Source: Pseudobacteroides sp.
GTDB lineage: Bacteria; Bacillota; Clostridia; Acetivibrionales; DSM-2933
Length of the DNA stretch: 64,000 nucleotides
Direction: 5' to 3'
Assembly (NCBI RefSeq): GCF_036567765.1
Contig: NZ_DATCTU010000074.1
Coordinates: forward strand, 1 to 64,000
Both the position numbers and the translations under genes were made by a program. The notes below the pieces were generated by a model. The model was not told the DNA's origin, did no database searches, and was given only the letters and a program-made list of their open reading frames with translations. The first letter of the stretch is position 1; each line of letters opens with the position of its first letter. Below are positions 50,581-59,213 of this stretch, in pieces.

Positions 50581-51942
50581 TCACACTCCTTTAACCTTCT
50601 CAATCCTTGCCTTTAATGCTTCTAACAGCCTATTTTGCGTTGTGCTTTTATCCTGTAGTGCTTGTATAACATCGCTGTCCACCCCATCCTCAACAATCAA
50701 ATGATGTATTATAACCTTTTCCGCCTGGCCTTGTCTGTGTAGTCTCTTGTTAGCCTGTTGGTATAGTTCCAAGGACCAGTTAAGGCCAAACCATATAATA
50801 TGATTGCCGCCTTTTTGGAGGTTGAGGCCATATGCACACGACGCTGGATGTGCTAACAGGATATCAATTTTCCTGTCGTTCCAATCGTCCTCGTCTTTAG
50901 GTCCTTTTAACTCTCTTACTCTTAGGCCTGTTTTGGCCAATGCCTTTTTGATTCTGGCTAAGTCATGCTGAAAGTTATAAAACACTAAAGCTGATTTCCC
51001 GTTTAAACCTTCCACAAGTTCCATGAAAGCCTCAATCTTGCAATTATGTATTTCTACTATTTGCCTGTTTTCATCATACACAGCACCATTGCAAAGCTGT
51101 AAAAGCTTATTGGTCAATACTGCGGCACTGCCCGCATCAATGGTTGACTCATCAATTTCAAGAAGCATTTCTTTCTCCAATTTCGTGTAAGCTGCTTGGG
51201 CTTTGCTGTCAAGTACAACCGGAACATCAACGGTTATGCAATCAGGTAGCTCTAAATAGTCCTCCGCCGACATGCTAACGCATATATCGCCAATTGAACC
51301 CTTAATAATTTCGTCCGCCCCAGGTTTTAGCGTATAAGTCATATTGTATGGGTTATAATCAAAATACCTGGTCCTGAAATGGGAAACAAACTTACCAAGC
51401 CTTTCACCCTCATCCAGCAAATACACCTGTGCCCATAAGTCAATCAATCCATTTGGTGCTGGTGTTCCTGTTAGCCCCACAAAACGCGTCATATGCTTTC
51501 TAACCCATGTAAGTGATTTAAACCTTTTGGCCTGATGATTCTTAAAGCTGGAAAACTCATCGACTACCACCATGTCAAACGGCCATGCATTGCGGTAATA
51601 ATCAACTAGCCATTGCACATTATCGCGGTTAATCACATAAATATCTGCTGGTGTGTTTAAAGCTCTTACGCGTTTTGTCTGGGTGCCAAGTACAGAAATG
51701 ACTCTTAGCATTTTCAAATGCCCCCACTTAGCTGCTTCTTTGCTCCATGTTGCCTCCGCCACTTTCTTTGGTGCTATTACCAAGACTTTTGATATTGCGA
51801 ATCGATTATATTTTAGGTCATTGATTGCTGTTAGTGTAATTACCGTTTTTCCCAATCCCATATCAAGAAATAGTCCAATCGATTTATCATTTAAAAGTCT
51901 GTTTATGCAATAAAGCTGATAGGCATGTGGATTAAATTTCAT
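50581..51942 (-). CDS. SNF2-like superfamily 2 helicase
   Basis: This 453-residue protein starts at 51942 behind GAAAGGG. Motifs: Walker A LDMGLGKT (about 31-38), motif II VVVDEFSSFK (about 126-135; DEFS instead of DEAH), motif III VGLTGTPAPNG and motif VI YQQANKRLHRQGQ. Phage SNF2-like proteins act in replication or recombination. It overlaps the VRR-NUC gene end by 11 bases, so the two are likely a functional pair. Confidence 0.9.
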   Translation of the reverse strand: MKFNPHAYQLYCINRLLNDKSIGLFLDMGLGKTVITLTAINDLKYNRFAISKVLVIAPKKVAEATWSKEAAKWGHLKMLRVISVLGTQTKRVRALNTPADIYVINRDNVQWLVDYYRNAWPFDMVVVDEFSSFKNHQAKRFKSLTWVRKHMTRFVGLTGTPAPNGLIDLWAQVYLLDEGERLGKFVSHFRTRYFDYNPYNMTYTLKPGADEIIKGSIGDICVSMSAEDYLELPDCITVDVPVVLDSKAQAAYTKLEKEMLLEIDESTIDAGSAAVLTNKLLQLCNGAVYDENRQIVEIHNCKIEAFMELVEGLNGKSALVFYNFQHDLARIKKALAKTGLRVRELKGPKDEDDWNDRKIDILLAHPASCAYGLNLQKGGNHIIWFGLNWSLELYQQANKRLHRQGQAEKVIIHHLIVEDGVDSDVIQALQDKSTTQNRLLEALKARIEKVKGV

Positions 51943-52252
51943 AGTTGACAACCCTTTCAATAAATCTGTTTATTTTCTCCTTTGTGTCCAAAGTGTCTAC
52001 ATAAACACCTAGTTTTTTTAGCTCTTTTTGCTTGTTTAGCTGCTGCGGCCTGGGCTCTTTTCCTGGTGCTTTAAGCTCAATAAAATACACTCGGCCGCCT
52101 CTTGCACCTGGTATTATAACAATCCTGTCTGGTACCCCTCTATTTCCAGGAGACGCCCACTTATATGCTTTACCGCCTAACAGCTTTACTTTATTTCTCA
52201 AGTGTCCTTCTATGTCGTTCTCCTTATCAGTGAATTTAAAATTACCACTCAT
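51932..52252 (-). CDS. VRR-NUC domain nuclease
   Basis: This 106-residue protein is a standalone VRR-NUC PD-(D/E)XK nuclease: ENDIEGHLRNKVKLLGGKAY, GVPDRIVIIPG (catalytic Asp), VYFIELKAPGKEPRPQQ (Glu-Leu-Lys). Such phage enzymes cut branched DNA. SD AGAGGTG. It lies between the iteron array and the helicase. Confidence 0.9.
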   Translation of the reverse strand: MSGNFKFTDKENDIEGHLRNKVKLLGGKAYKWASPGNRGVPDRIVIIPGARGGRVYFIELKAPGKEPRPQQLNKQKELKKLGVYVDTLDTKEKINRFIERVVNYEI

Positions 52253-52286
52253 ATATTTTCACCTCTGAAATTCGATTTTTTTAGCT

Positions 52287-52621
52287 TGTAAACTTTTAAA
52301 CTTAATTTCCCTTATATATACGCGTATAGGCGTATTAGGCGTATGCTATATTACCTATTTACCTATTTTTATATTTTATATAGAATTAAAGTTTACAAAG
52401 TTTACAAAGTATATATAATACAGTGATACCAAGGGTGTGCCCTGTAAACTTTCTTGTAAACTTTCTCCTTTTTAAAGTTTACAAAGTTTACAAACCTAAA
52501 AATTAGAAAGTTTACAAATTGGGTAGAAAGTTTACAGATTTTCAATAGAAAGTTTACAGACTTTTATGCCTAAATTGCCTAATTTTTAAAAAGTGCCAAA
52601 ACAAAGTTTACAAAGTTTACA
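52287..52621. repeat. 12-copy GTTTACA iteron array, candidate phage replication origin or control region
   Basis: The motif GTTTACA occurs at 52391, 52400, 52477, 52486, 52510, 52530, 52552, 52606 and 52615 on the + strand and as TGTAAAC at 52287, 52443 and 52455. Direct pairs are nine bases apart, three copies are spaced 20-22 bases (about two helical turns), and 52443-52492 form a large inverted repeat. AT-rich DNA (52347-52388) flanks the array. The last copy covers the stop codon of the primase-helicase gene. The region is otherwise non-coding, which together suggests an origin with initiator binding sites. Confidence 0.85.
52317..52346. repeat. TATACGCGTATA palindrome and GGCGTAT direct repeats
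   Basis: A perfect 12-base palindrome (52317-52328) is followed by two GGCGTAT direct repeats within 20 bases. It lies inside the iteron region and may be a separate protein-binding site. Confidence 0.6.
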
Positions 52622-55010
52622 GCTTAACAAATCCTTTTTGCATTCCATAGCACCCAAATCTATAAACATTATTGTATTTAATCCACCCTTTTAATTTAGA
52701 TAGGATTGCATTAATCTCAATAGCATCTGAACGCTTCATGTGCTTTATATCTCCTCCGAGGCATTCACACCATATTTCTAACGCACATATCCTATCCCGT
52801 GCCACGGTTTCGCACTGAACGCGGCCAAACTCGCCCGACCAATATAATCGCCTCTCGGCCAAACCTCTTTTATCCCAATCCGGGGGCACAGGCCTATCAA
52901 CAAACTCCTGCACAATCCCCTCCTTGGCGTTACTAACTTGGTGTATTTCCTGCTGTATTTTTGCCTCTGTTTCTGCTTCACCTTTAAGATATAATGTTTC
53001 ACCCATCTGCCAATAACAAAAAGCCTCTGCCCATATTTGGTCCACTTCTTCCGGAAGATCACTCCATACATTCTTAATAGCTTTATATTCGCCTACATCC
53101 ACAGGCCAAAATCTCCTATTACCGGTACTATCTTTTAAGAATTCACTGTCGTTGGTAGTACCAAAGAACACGCACCTACGCGGATATGGGTTGGTACGTT
53201 TACCGAAAGGCTCACGGTATATATCCTCTACTCTGGACATAAATTGCTTAACTGCATTAGTCTCGGATCTACTTAACCCGTTCAATTCTCCTATTTCATT
53301 TATCCATGTGCCTTGAATCATTTCGCTTGCTTCTTTGCCCTCAAATGTCTGCAGTGAATCACTAAACCAGTTCTTTCCTAACAGCCTTAAAAAGGTACTT
53401 TTCCCGATTCCCTGAGGGCCTGAGAATATTGGCATGGTATCATATTTACATCCAGGGGCCATTGCCCTGGCCACTGCTGCAACTAGTGATTTTCTTGAAA
53501 CCGCTCTTGTGTAAATGGAGTCTTTGGCCCCCAGATAATCACTTAATAGGGTATCGAGCCTTTTCACTCTGTCCCATTCCAGCCTAGTGAGATATGTGTT
53601 AACAGCATTAAACGAGTTCTTATGTACACACAGCCCCAAAGCATCATCGATCTTAGTACTGCTTGTTATTCCGTATGTCTTTTCAACATACCATCTAATA
53701 CCTCTATCGTCGTTATCGCTCCAAACCCTGTGTTCATGCCTGGGATCCCAAGGTAGTGATCCAAACACCAAAGCCCTGTTTGAGAATTCATCGAAAGCCA
53801 ATTTGTTTTTAATTAGAGGATCGTTTTCCAATATGATCAACACATTATCTGTAGTTTTGGCCACTGCTCCGGTCGTAGGACTTACCTGTAATCGTGCTAT
53901 CCAGTTAGCATTTTCAACAACTAACCCGGAAAATTCTGCTGTTGCTTTCTCATACCGTTCCTGATTTAACAGTGTTGACACCTGGCTATCAGATACAGCG
54001 AATTCACACATAGCCGTATAGCTCGGCATTTTATTTACAGGTGTGTCGGGCTTAACATCGTCATCCATATGGCCGAACTTATGCAGCCTTACAAGGTCGA
54101 AAGCATTACACAATTTACTGCCCGCCGGATCTGTCGCATGGTGGGAATACAGGAAATTACCGTTTTCATATATAATCGCCCCACCTACAGTCGAGCCACC
54201 TGTAAATGTCAATCTGTCTTCCAGGTTATCACATGTAGTGTATATACCAGGTAAAAAAGTCTCTATTGCACTGTATACGTCGTACACTCTGCAGAAAGCA
54301 CCAACAACGCCCGCTTTGGTTAACGGATCGCCCTGCCTCTGTGCCAGCTTTACATGTTCAGCCTGCACGCCTGGCACTTGCGGCCACTCTGATACATTAC
54401 GCCAGTCAGCGTATTGAGCCAGAACACCATCAACTGATAGAAAAGGCTTATCACCTACCTGATATACATACTGGCTATCACTACAGCATGACGGCCAGTA
54501 CATAAGCCTATGGGTCTCAAAAGTGGAAGGGTCACACATTTCTATACCAATCCATGATGCAAGCTTTCTGGCTAATGGCTTATATTCATCTGCTGTCGCT
54601 GTACGGTCTAATGGTACAAGTATGCGAAGCCTTGGCTTAATCGGTTCGTGTTTCCTGGTGCTGTACACCGCATAGCCGCAACCTAAAGACTCTAAGCGGA
54701 GTAATATCGTATTAGTCTCACCTGACTGTATGTTGTCAAGGTCCAGGGTAACAATGTCACGGCCTAATACATTAGTGACCTTACGCCTGTTATCCTTAAG
54801 AGTACCGCCCACGAAACCGCCTACGTCCTTTAATTCGTCTTGACGTGACTTAGGTAACCTAAGATATTCAAGCAAAGACTCAACTCCGCGTGTAGGTGTT
54901 TTAAGCCGTTCCACCAACTCCGACCAATACAGTGATTGTGCTGGCCATAAGGTTGCTTTTCGTGATCCTGCCGATGAAATTTTTATTTGTCTGTCATAAT
55001 TAAGCATGGT
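52617..55010 (-). CDS. VirE-family phage primase-helicase
   Basis: This 797-residue protein combines an N-terminal primase-like region (VTLDLDNIQSGETN acidic motif, about 85-100; ETHRLMYWPSCC) and a C-terminal virulence-associated E superfamily 3-like ATPase (Walker A GPQGIGKST; WINEIGELNGLSRSE; FFGTTNDSEFLKD; GNRRFWPVDVG). It probably starts replication at the neighbouring origin. The start at 55010 is chosen because GGGGAATG and the TGA of the previous gene lie just upstream. Confidence 0.92.
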   Translation of the reverse strand, partial: TMLNYDRQIKISSAGSRKATLWPAQSLYWSELVERLKTPTRGVESLLEYLRLPKSRQDELKDVGGFVGGTLKDNRRKVTNVLGRDIVTLDLDNIQSGETNTILLRLESLGCGYAVYSTRKHEPIKPRLRILVPLDRTATADEYKPLARKLASWIGIEMCDPSTFETHRLMYWPSCCSDSQYVYQVGDKPFLSVDGVLAQYADWRNVSEWPQVPGVQAEHVKLAQRQGDPLTKAGVVGAFCRVYDVYSAIETFLPGIYTTCDNLEDRLTFTGGSTVGGAIIYENGNFLYSHHATDPAGSKLCNAFDLVRLHKFGHMDDDVKPDTPVNKMPSYTAMCEFAVSDSQVSTLLNQERYEKATAEFSGLVVENANWIARLQVSPTTGAVAKTTDNVLIILENDPLIKNKLAFDEFSNRALVFGSLPWDPRHEHRVWSDNDDRGIRWYVEKTYGITSSTKIDDALGLCVHKNSFNAVNTYLTRLEWDRVKRLDTLLSDYLGAKDSIYTRAVSRKSLVAAVARAMAPGCKYDTMPIFSGPQGIGKSTFLRLLGKNWFSDSLQTFEGKEASEMIQGTWINEIGELNGLSRSETNAVKQFMSRVEDIYREPFGKRTNPYPRRCVFFGTTNDSEFLKDSTGNRRFWPVDVGEYKAIKNVWSDLPEEVDQIWAEAFCYWQMGETLYLKGEAETEAKIQQEIHQVSNAKEGIVQEFVDRPVPPDWDKRGLAERRLYWSGEFGRVQCETVARDRICALEIWCECLGGDIKHMKRSDAIEINAILSKLKGWIKYNNVYRFGCYGMQKGFVKL

Positions 55011-55011
55011 A

Positions 55012-55326
55012 TCATTCCCCATCGTAAATTATTGGAATGTTGTTGGTCCTAGCAAACCTTAATTCGTTCTTTGTACCTTCTGATCTCTGCCAACCTTCTA
55101 TAGCCACTATTACATCGCACCGATTAAGTATTTCTATATCGCCATCAAGGAAAGTTTCGTCAGGAACTACGCCATCAAATAAAGCTGAATTACTATGAGG
55201 ACAAATGACTGCGTAGCCTTTTTTCCAGTATTTCTTTGCTACTTTTCTTGCCCTTATAATGTTGAGCACAATTCCAAGTTTGGTTTTAGCTCTGTACGGC
55301 CCCGCTATGTAGGCTATTTTCATCAT
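55012..55326 (-). CDS. DUF4406 nucleoside deoxyribosyltransferase-like protein
   Basis: This 104-residue protein has the DUF4406 pattern IAYIAGPYRA, a central ICPHSNSALFDG, GDIEILNRCDVIVAIEGWQR and SEGTKNELRFARTNNIPI. The fold is related to nucleoside 2-deoxyribosyltransferases, so it may work in nucleotide salvage or base modification. SD AGGAGGTG. It overlaps both neighbours slightly. No enzyme activity is proven. Confidence 0.85.
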   Translation of the reverse strand: MMKIAYIAGPYRAKTKLGIVLNIIRARKVAKKYWKKGYAVICPHSNSALFDGVVPDETFLDGDIEILNRCDVIVAIEGWQRSEGTKNELRFARTNNIPIIYDGE

Positions 55327-56237
55327 GTGCCATTCACCTCCTGCAGCTCCGGAAGTTCTGCATCTTCCAAGTCTTTTATTGTTGGTTCTAATAATGCATT
55401 AAAGCAATTTCCTATAGCCTGTTGGTAATAGCTGCCTTTTAACTCTATGCCTAATCCTCTGCGGCCCATCCTGATAGCCATATATATTTCTGATCCGATA
55501 CCAGCAAATGGACTGAGCACAATATCATTTGGATTGGTCCATAACTCAATGCATCTTTTTATTACTTCTAGCTGCAGAGGACATATATGGCGTTCGTCTT
55601 TTTCCTCTCTGGCCGATTTCCTCTGCAGTGTATCGCCTTGTTTAATATCTGTCCAAATAGGTGATGCGTATCGCTGCCACATGCTAACCGGGAATGATTC
55701 GTCTGTGTGTGTTACTCTTTCGGGATTTTCCCCGGGCTTTCGCATTGTAACAACAAAATCAGGAATACCCTGGCGGCTCATTGTGCTGTCTTTCTTAAGC
55801 TGTTTATGTAGTAACCCAAGTGCTTTTGTTCGTTGCATTGCGACAACTGGATCTTTCCAGATACAAACCTCTGAGTGATATATCCAACCCTCTTTTACAA
55901 AAGTTTCTATGAGCTTTCCTCTAAAGTCTGTTATTCCAATAACCCCGTCTCGCTCTTTACTGGTTGGAAGGTTCATACAGTGAAAGCTTAACAACCGCCC
56001 CGGCATTATAACTCTGTACAACTCCCTGACTAGGAATATAAAGTTATCAAAGAATTCATCATGGCTTTTGCAATTTCCCATATCTCTGTCACTGTTTGAG
56101 TAGGTATATAATGAAGCAAATGGAGGACTAAATATTGAATAGTGTATGCTGTTATCCGGAACACCTTTAAGGACCTCAACACAATCCCCGTTGTACATGC
56201 TGTATCTACTTGTCACACCTTGACTAATAACTTGCAA
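55323..56237 (-). CDS. SPPF-type DNA methyltransferase (probable N4-cytosine, possibly N6-adenine)
   Basis: This 304-residue enzyme has motif IV as SPPF (about residue 38) followed far later by the AdoMet-binding FxGxG in LSPFAGIGSEIYMAIRMGRR (about 258), so the motif order is IV before I, the beta class. SPP[FY] is typical of m4C enzymes while N6-adenine enzymes usually have DPPY. The C-terminal GLGIELKGSYYQQA is conserved. The start is TTG 56237 behind GGGAGG. It may protect phage DNA from host restriction. Confidence 0.88.
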   Translation of the reverse strand: MQVISQGVTSRYSMYNGDCVEVLKGVPDNSIHYSIFSPPFASLYTYSNSDRDMGNCKSHDEFFDNFIFLVRELYRVIMPGRLLSFHCMNLPTSKERDGVIGITDFRGKLIETFVKEGWIYHSEVCIWKDPVVAMQRTKALGLLHKQLKKDSTMSRQGIPDFVVTMRKPGENPERVTHTDESFPVSMWQRYASPIWTDIKQGDTLQRKSAREEKDERHICPLQLEVIKRCIELWTNPNDIVLSPFAGIGSEIYMAIRMGRRGLGIELKGSYYQQAIGNCFNALLEPTIKDLEDAELPELQEVNGT

Positions 56238-57603
56238 TTTGTCTCATCTCCTCCCATTCCGGAAGCACCATTTTAATTTTTGGGTTGTATGGTGTATCTA
56301 TCCGTTTAGTTGTTTGTAATTCCTTTTTGGTTATCTCCTTGGTGTATTCAATCATGGCCAATTGCATTTTTAGGGCATCGCTCTGTTTTCTCTCAATGTT
56401 TTTTTTTACACACCCCTCTTTTGCACTTATGACAATATGCACATTAACCGGTTTATTCTGGCCAAACCTCCAACAACGCCTAACAGCTTGATAATACTGT
56501 TCATAGCTGTCTGACAGCCCGACAAATATCATATTGCTGCAGTTCTGCCAATTCATACCCCAGCCAGCTATTGATGGTTTTGTCACCAGGGCTTTAACTT
56601 CACCTTTGGAGAATCCGAGCATCGAATCAGATTTATGCTTCGGTTTATCACTTCCGCAAACTTCAACTGCACCGTCTACGGCTTTGGTTAGTGCTTCACT
56701 TTCTGCGTTGAGATCACACCATACAAGCACTTGACCGTCTAGGCTGTTTGCTATCTCCGCAGCTTTTGCAACTCGTAGTTCTAAGCTGTCTTTCCTTGCT
56801 TGCCTACGTTCCATCAGCGATAAGCTTTCCTGTATAGGCTCCTCGCCATCAACTATATGTTCTATAATGTTGAGTGGCGGAAGGTTGTAGCATTCTCCCG
56901 AGTATCCTAAACAATCAGGGTTATTGATAAACACGGACCAGGAGGCCATCCACTGCCAGAATACGTCCTCTGCATGTCGCTTTAATCTCCATTTTGAGGT
57001 GCCGCCACCATCATGCACAAAGTACATGGCCAGCATTTCAGCTCTTGTCATTACTCCAAGGAATTCAGCGTGATTGCCTAATTCCATGTAGTCATTTGGT
57101 GCAGGTGTCGCAGTACAAGCAAGCCTATAAGGTGTTTGATTGAAGTTATCAATTATCAGATTTCTCATTTTGCTGTCAAAGTGCTTTAGTATCGAGCTTT
57201 CATCCAGGATTATTCCTACAAATTCACTGGCCACGAAGTTATGAAGTTTTTCATAATTTGTAATGTTTACACCGGGTTTGACGTCTGCTTGGCTTTCACA
57301 TATGTTAAGTGGTATGTTGAATTTTTCTCCTTCTCTCTTTGTCTGTTCTGCCACTGCAAGCGGTGCAAGAAGGAGAACATTACCACCTGTGTGTTTATGT
57401 ACCTGATAGCCCCATTCTGTTTGCATTGGTGTTTTACCTAATCCACAATCAGCAAATATAGCCGCCTTACCTTTAGCCAATGCCCAACGAACTATATCAC
57501 GCTGGAAGTCATACAACATTGGGTTAAGTGTGTTCTTATCTATTTCAAAGCCTGAAGACTGTAATATAAATCGTTTCTTCTCTAAGAATGTTTTGTAATC
57601 CAT
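56224..57603 (-). CDS. second SNF2-like helicase
   Basis: This 459-residue protein has Walker A ADCGLGKTPM (about 51-60), a DExx box VGIILDESSILK, motif III LACTATPAPND and motif VI YYQAVRRCWRFGQ. The architecture and length are close to the other SNF2-like gene (50581-51942), but sequence similarity is limited to motifs. It lies between two DNA methyltransferase genes, suggesting a role with DNA modification or anti-restriction. SD GAGAGGTG. It overlaps the m5C methyltransferase gene by 22 bases. Confidence 0.9.
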   Translation of the reverse strand: MDYKTFLEKKRFILQSSGFEIDKNTLNPMLYDFQRDIVRWALAKGKAAIFADCGLGKTPMQTEWGYQVHKHTGGNVLLLAPLAVAEQTKREGEKFNIPLNICESQADVKPGVNITNYEKLHNFVASEFVGIILDESSILKHFDSKMRNLIIDNFNQTPYRLACTATPAPNDYMELGNHAEFLGVMTRAEMLAMYFVHDGGGTSKWRLKRHAEDVFWQWMASWSVFINNPDCLGYSGECYNLPPLNIIEHIVDGEEPIQESLSLMERRQARKDSLELRVAKAAEIANSLDGQVLVWCDLNAESEALTKAVDGAVEVCGSDKPKHKSDSMLGFSKGEVKALVTKPSIAGWGMNWQNCSNMIFVGLSDSYEQYYQAVRRCWRFGQNKPVNVHIVISAKEGCVKKNIERKQSDALKMQLAMIEYTKEITKKELQTTKRIDTPYNPKIKMVLPEWEEMRQIASY

Positions 57604-58370
57604 AAGTCACCTCTCAATATATCTGCTATTGCCCTAAGTATTGGGTAAACTTGCTGCGGTACTACTGCATTACCTAAACATTTATGGCGTTCATTGTGTT
57701 TGTATCTGTCCAACTTGGAGGAAAGCCCATAAGCCATTCCGAGAACTCCGGGTTTATATGTTTCCCAATCAATTCCGGGTGCTGTTTGCCTATAGCTGCA
57801 ACCAATGTCCGGCCGTGTTTGCCCTTCGCCTCTGTTGGCGTTTCCTTCCTTATAAGCTTGTGATCTTGACTTGCCCTTGGCGACACATACAATAAATACC
57901 CTGTATCTGTAATGATGTGCTCCGACAGCAATAGCCGGTATGTTAAATGTCCTGACTTCGAAACCACAGTTTTCCAAGTCGGAGCAAACTGAATCATGTA
58001 TCGTGGATAAGATTCCATTAACATTTTCGCCAATAACCCAAGTGGGGTTGAGCTCTCTGATAACTCTGAGCATTTCTGGCCACAAGTGCCTTTCGTCTTT
58101 TTCTGCGAGCCTTTTTCCGATAACGCTATGAGGTTGGCACGGGAAACCACCACTGATAAGGTCAACCGTTGTTCTGTTAGTTCTAGCAAAGAAACTTTCC
58201 ATTGTAAGCTCACGTATATCCCTCCATCTTGATACGTTTGGCCAGTGTTTTTCTAATACTTTGGTTGGATAATCCGCCCATTCGCACTGGCCCACAGTTT
58301 CAAACCCTGCCCACTCAGCTGCTAAGTCGATGCCGCCTATTCCTGAAAATAATGATAAATGAGTAAGCAT
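57582..58370 (-). CDS. C5-cytosine DNA methyltransferase
   Basis: This 262-residue enzyme starts at 58370 behind AAAGGA. Motif I LFSGIGGIDLAAEWAGF (6-22), motif IV GGFPCQPHSVIGKR (catalytic Cys), motif VI VIGENV, motif VIII HYRYRVFIVC and motif X LGNAVVPQQ are all present, so it should be active although it is shorter than most family members. It makes 5-methylcytosine in phage DNA. A second open frame of 179 codons is nested inside it in the +1 frame. Confidence 0.93.
   Translation of the reverse strand: MLTHLSLFSGIGGIDLAAEWAGFETVGQCEWADYPTKVLEKHWPNVSRWRDIRELTMESFFARTNRTTVDLISGGFPCQPHSVIGKRLAEKDERHLWPEMLRVIRELNPTWVIGENVNGILSTIHDSVCSDLENCGFEVRTFNIPAIAVGAHHYRYRVFIVCVAKGKSRSQAYKEGNANRGEGQTRPDIGCSYRQTAPGIDWETYKPGVLGMAYGLSSKLDRYKHNERHKCLGNAVVPQQVYPILRAIADILRGDLWITKHS
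57674..58213 (-). CDS. nested 179-residue ORF in the +1 frame of the C5-methyltransferase gene
   Basis: A GTG at 58213 is preceded by GGAGGG with six bases spacing and opens 179 codons entirely inside the methyltransferase gene. The protein contains PLGLLAKMLMESYPR, WKTVVSKSGHLTYRLLL and, at the C terminus, NPEFSEWLMGFPPSWTD. From memory the last motif and the LLAKMLMES motif recur in phage proteins annotated next to or within m5C methyltransferases, so this is unlikely to be a random frame. A rough estimate for a stop-free run of that length by chance, assuming uniform codon use, is below one in a thousand. Expression is not shown. Confidence 0.5.
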   Translation of the reverse strand: MSLQWKVSLLELTEQRLTLSVVVSRANLIALSEKGSQKKTKGTCGQKCSELSESSTPLGLLAKMLMESYPRYMIQFAPTWKTVVSKSGHLTYRLLLSEHIITDTGYLLYVSPRASQDHKLIRKETPTEAKGKHGRTLVAAIGKQHPELIGKHINPEFSEWLMGFPPSWTDTNTMNAINV

Positions 58371-58383
58371 AATCTTTAATCCT

Positions 58384-59211
58384 TTACTTAAAAAATTCTT
58401 TATTACGTGAATATATAATAGCTGGCCTAGCCCACAGCCTTTGGAATTTTGCCCATTCAGGGTCCTCAAATCCGCTTTCGTCTTTGTACAACATAGCAAA
58501 CGGCATAAATCCAGCTTTGAGTGTATTAATCAATCTATTTTCTGCCTTATCAAATGTGTCATTTGGATAGCCTACCAGCACATATGCAAAACACTTTCTT
58601 TTTTTTAGTGTAAATCCATAATCAGCTAATAGTTTTCCAGCATTTACGAGCGGCTCATAATCATCTGGCGTATCATAAGCAAAATAAAGCTCTTGCACTT
58701 TTACATCTTGTATTAACTCAACGTGCCAAGGTTTGAGCAGTTTTGCTTCAAGCCCTCCGGTGAATTTTGGCCGTTCAGGTTGTCGCTTTAACATGCTGAA
58801 TACATACCTTATATGAGCCTCAGAGCATGAAAGCAGGTTATCATCTTGAACTATCCAACCATCCATTACAATTGGCATTTCCCTCAATGGTCCTTGCGTC
58901 TTTGGAACTCTGCAAAACCAGCAATTATTGTTGCAACCTACAGAGGTTATAACATAGCCCTTTTTAAGATACATTCCAGGTATAAAGAAATCTGTTTTAT
59001 CCCCATATGCTGGGCCACCTATTTTGACGTTATAGCCCGCTTTACTCCATAATCCTGCTAAGTATTCGCCCTGTGATTTATCATAGGTAAATGTTACTGA
59101 CACATGCACCTCATCGACTTCTAAGCCTGGCTTCGGATATCCGAAAAAAGCTAATTCATCATCAGGTGTTGCCTTTGTTATTCTTGGGAAAACTCTAGCT
59201 ATTTTCAACAT
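58384..59211 (-). CDS. phage radical SAM protein
   Basis: This 275-residue protein has the CxxxCxxC cluster motif as CNNNCWFC (residues 93-100), placed after a 90-residue N-terminal domain that may be a relic of a B12-binding-like fold (EVHVSVTFTYD, VKIGGPAYGD). PFTGGLEAKLLKP-type and LYFAYDTPDDYEPL segments match the barrel. The start at 59211 follows AAGGAGTG. It lies between DNA polymerase and the C5-methyltransferase, so DNA or nucleotide modification is a fair hypothesis. The reaction is unknown. Confidence 0.87.
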   Translation of the reverse strand: MLKIARVFPRITKATPDDELAFFGYPKPGLEVDEVHVSVTFTYDKSQGEYLAGLWSKAGYNVKIGGPAYGDKTDFFIPGMYLKKGYVITSVGCNNNCWFCRVPKTQGPLREMPIVMDGWIVQDDNLLSCSEAHIRYVFSMLKRQPERPKFTGGLEAKLLKPWHVELIQDVKVQELYFAYDTPDDYEPLVNAGKLLADYGFTLKKRKCFAYVLVGYPNDTFDKAENRLINTLKAGFMPFAMLYKDESGFEDPEWAKFQRLWARPAIIYSRNKEFFK

Positions 59212-59213
59212 CC

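Noticed and set aside
52287..52621. CRISPR array
   Set aside because: The repeats are only 7-12 bases with gaps of 2-60 bases, no spacers of constant length and no cas genes.
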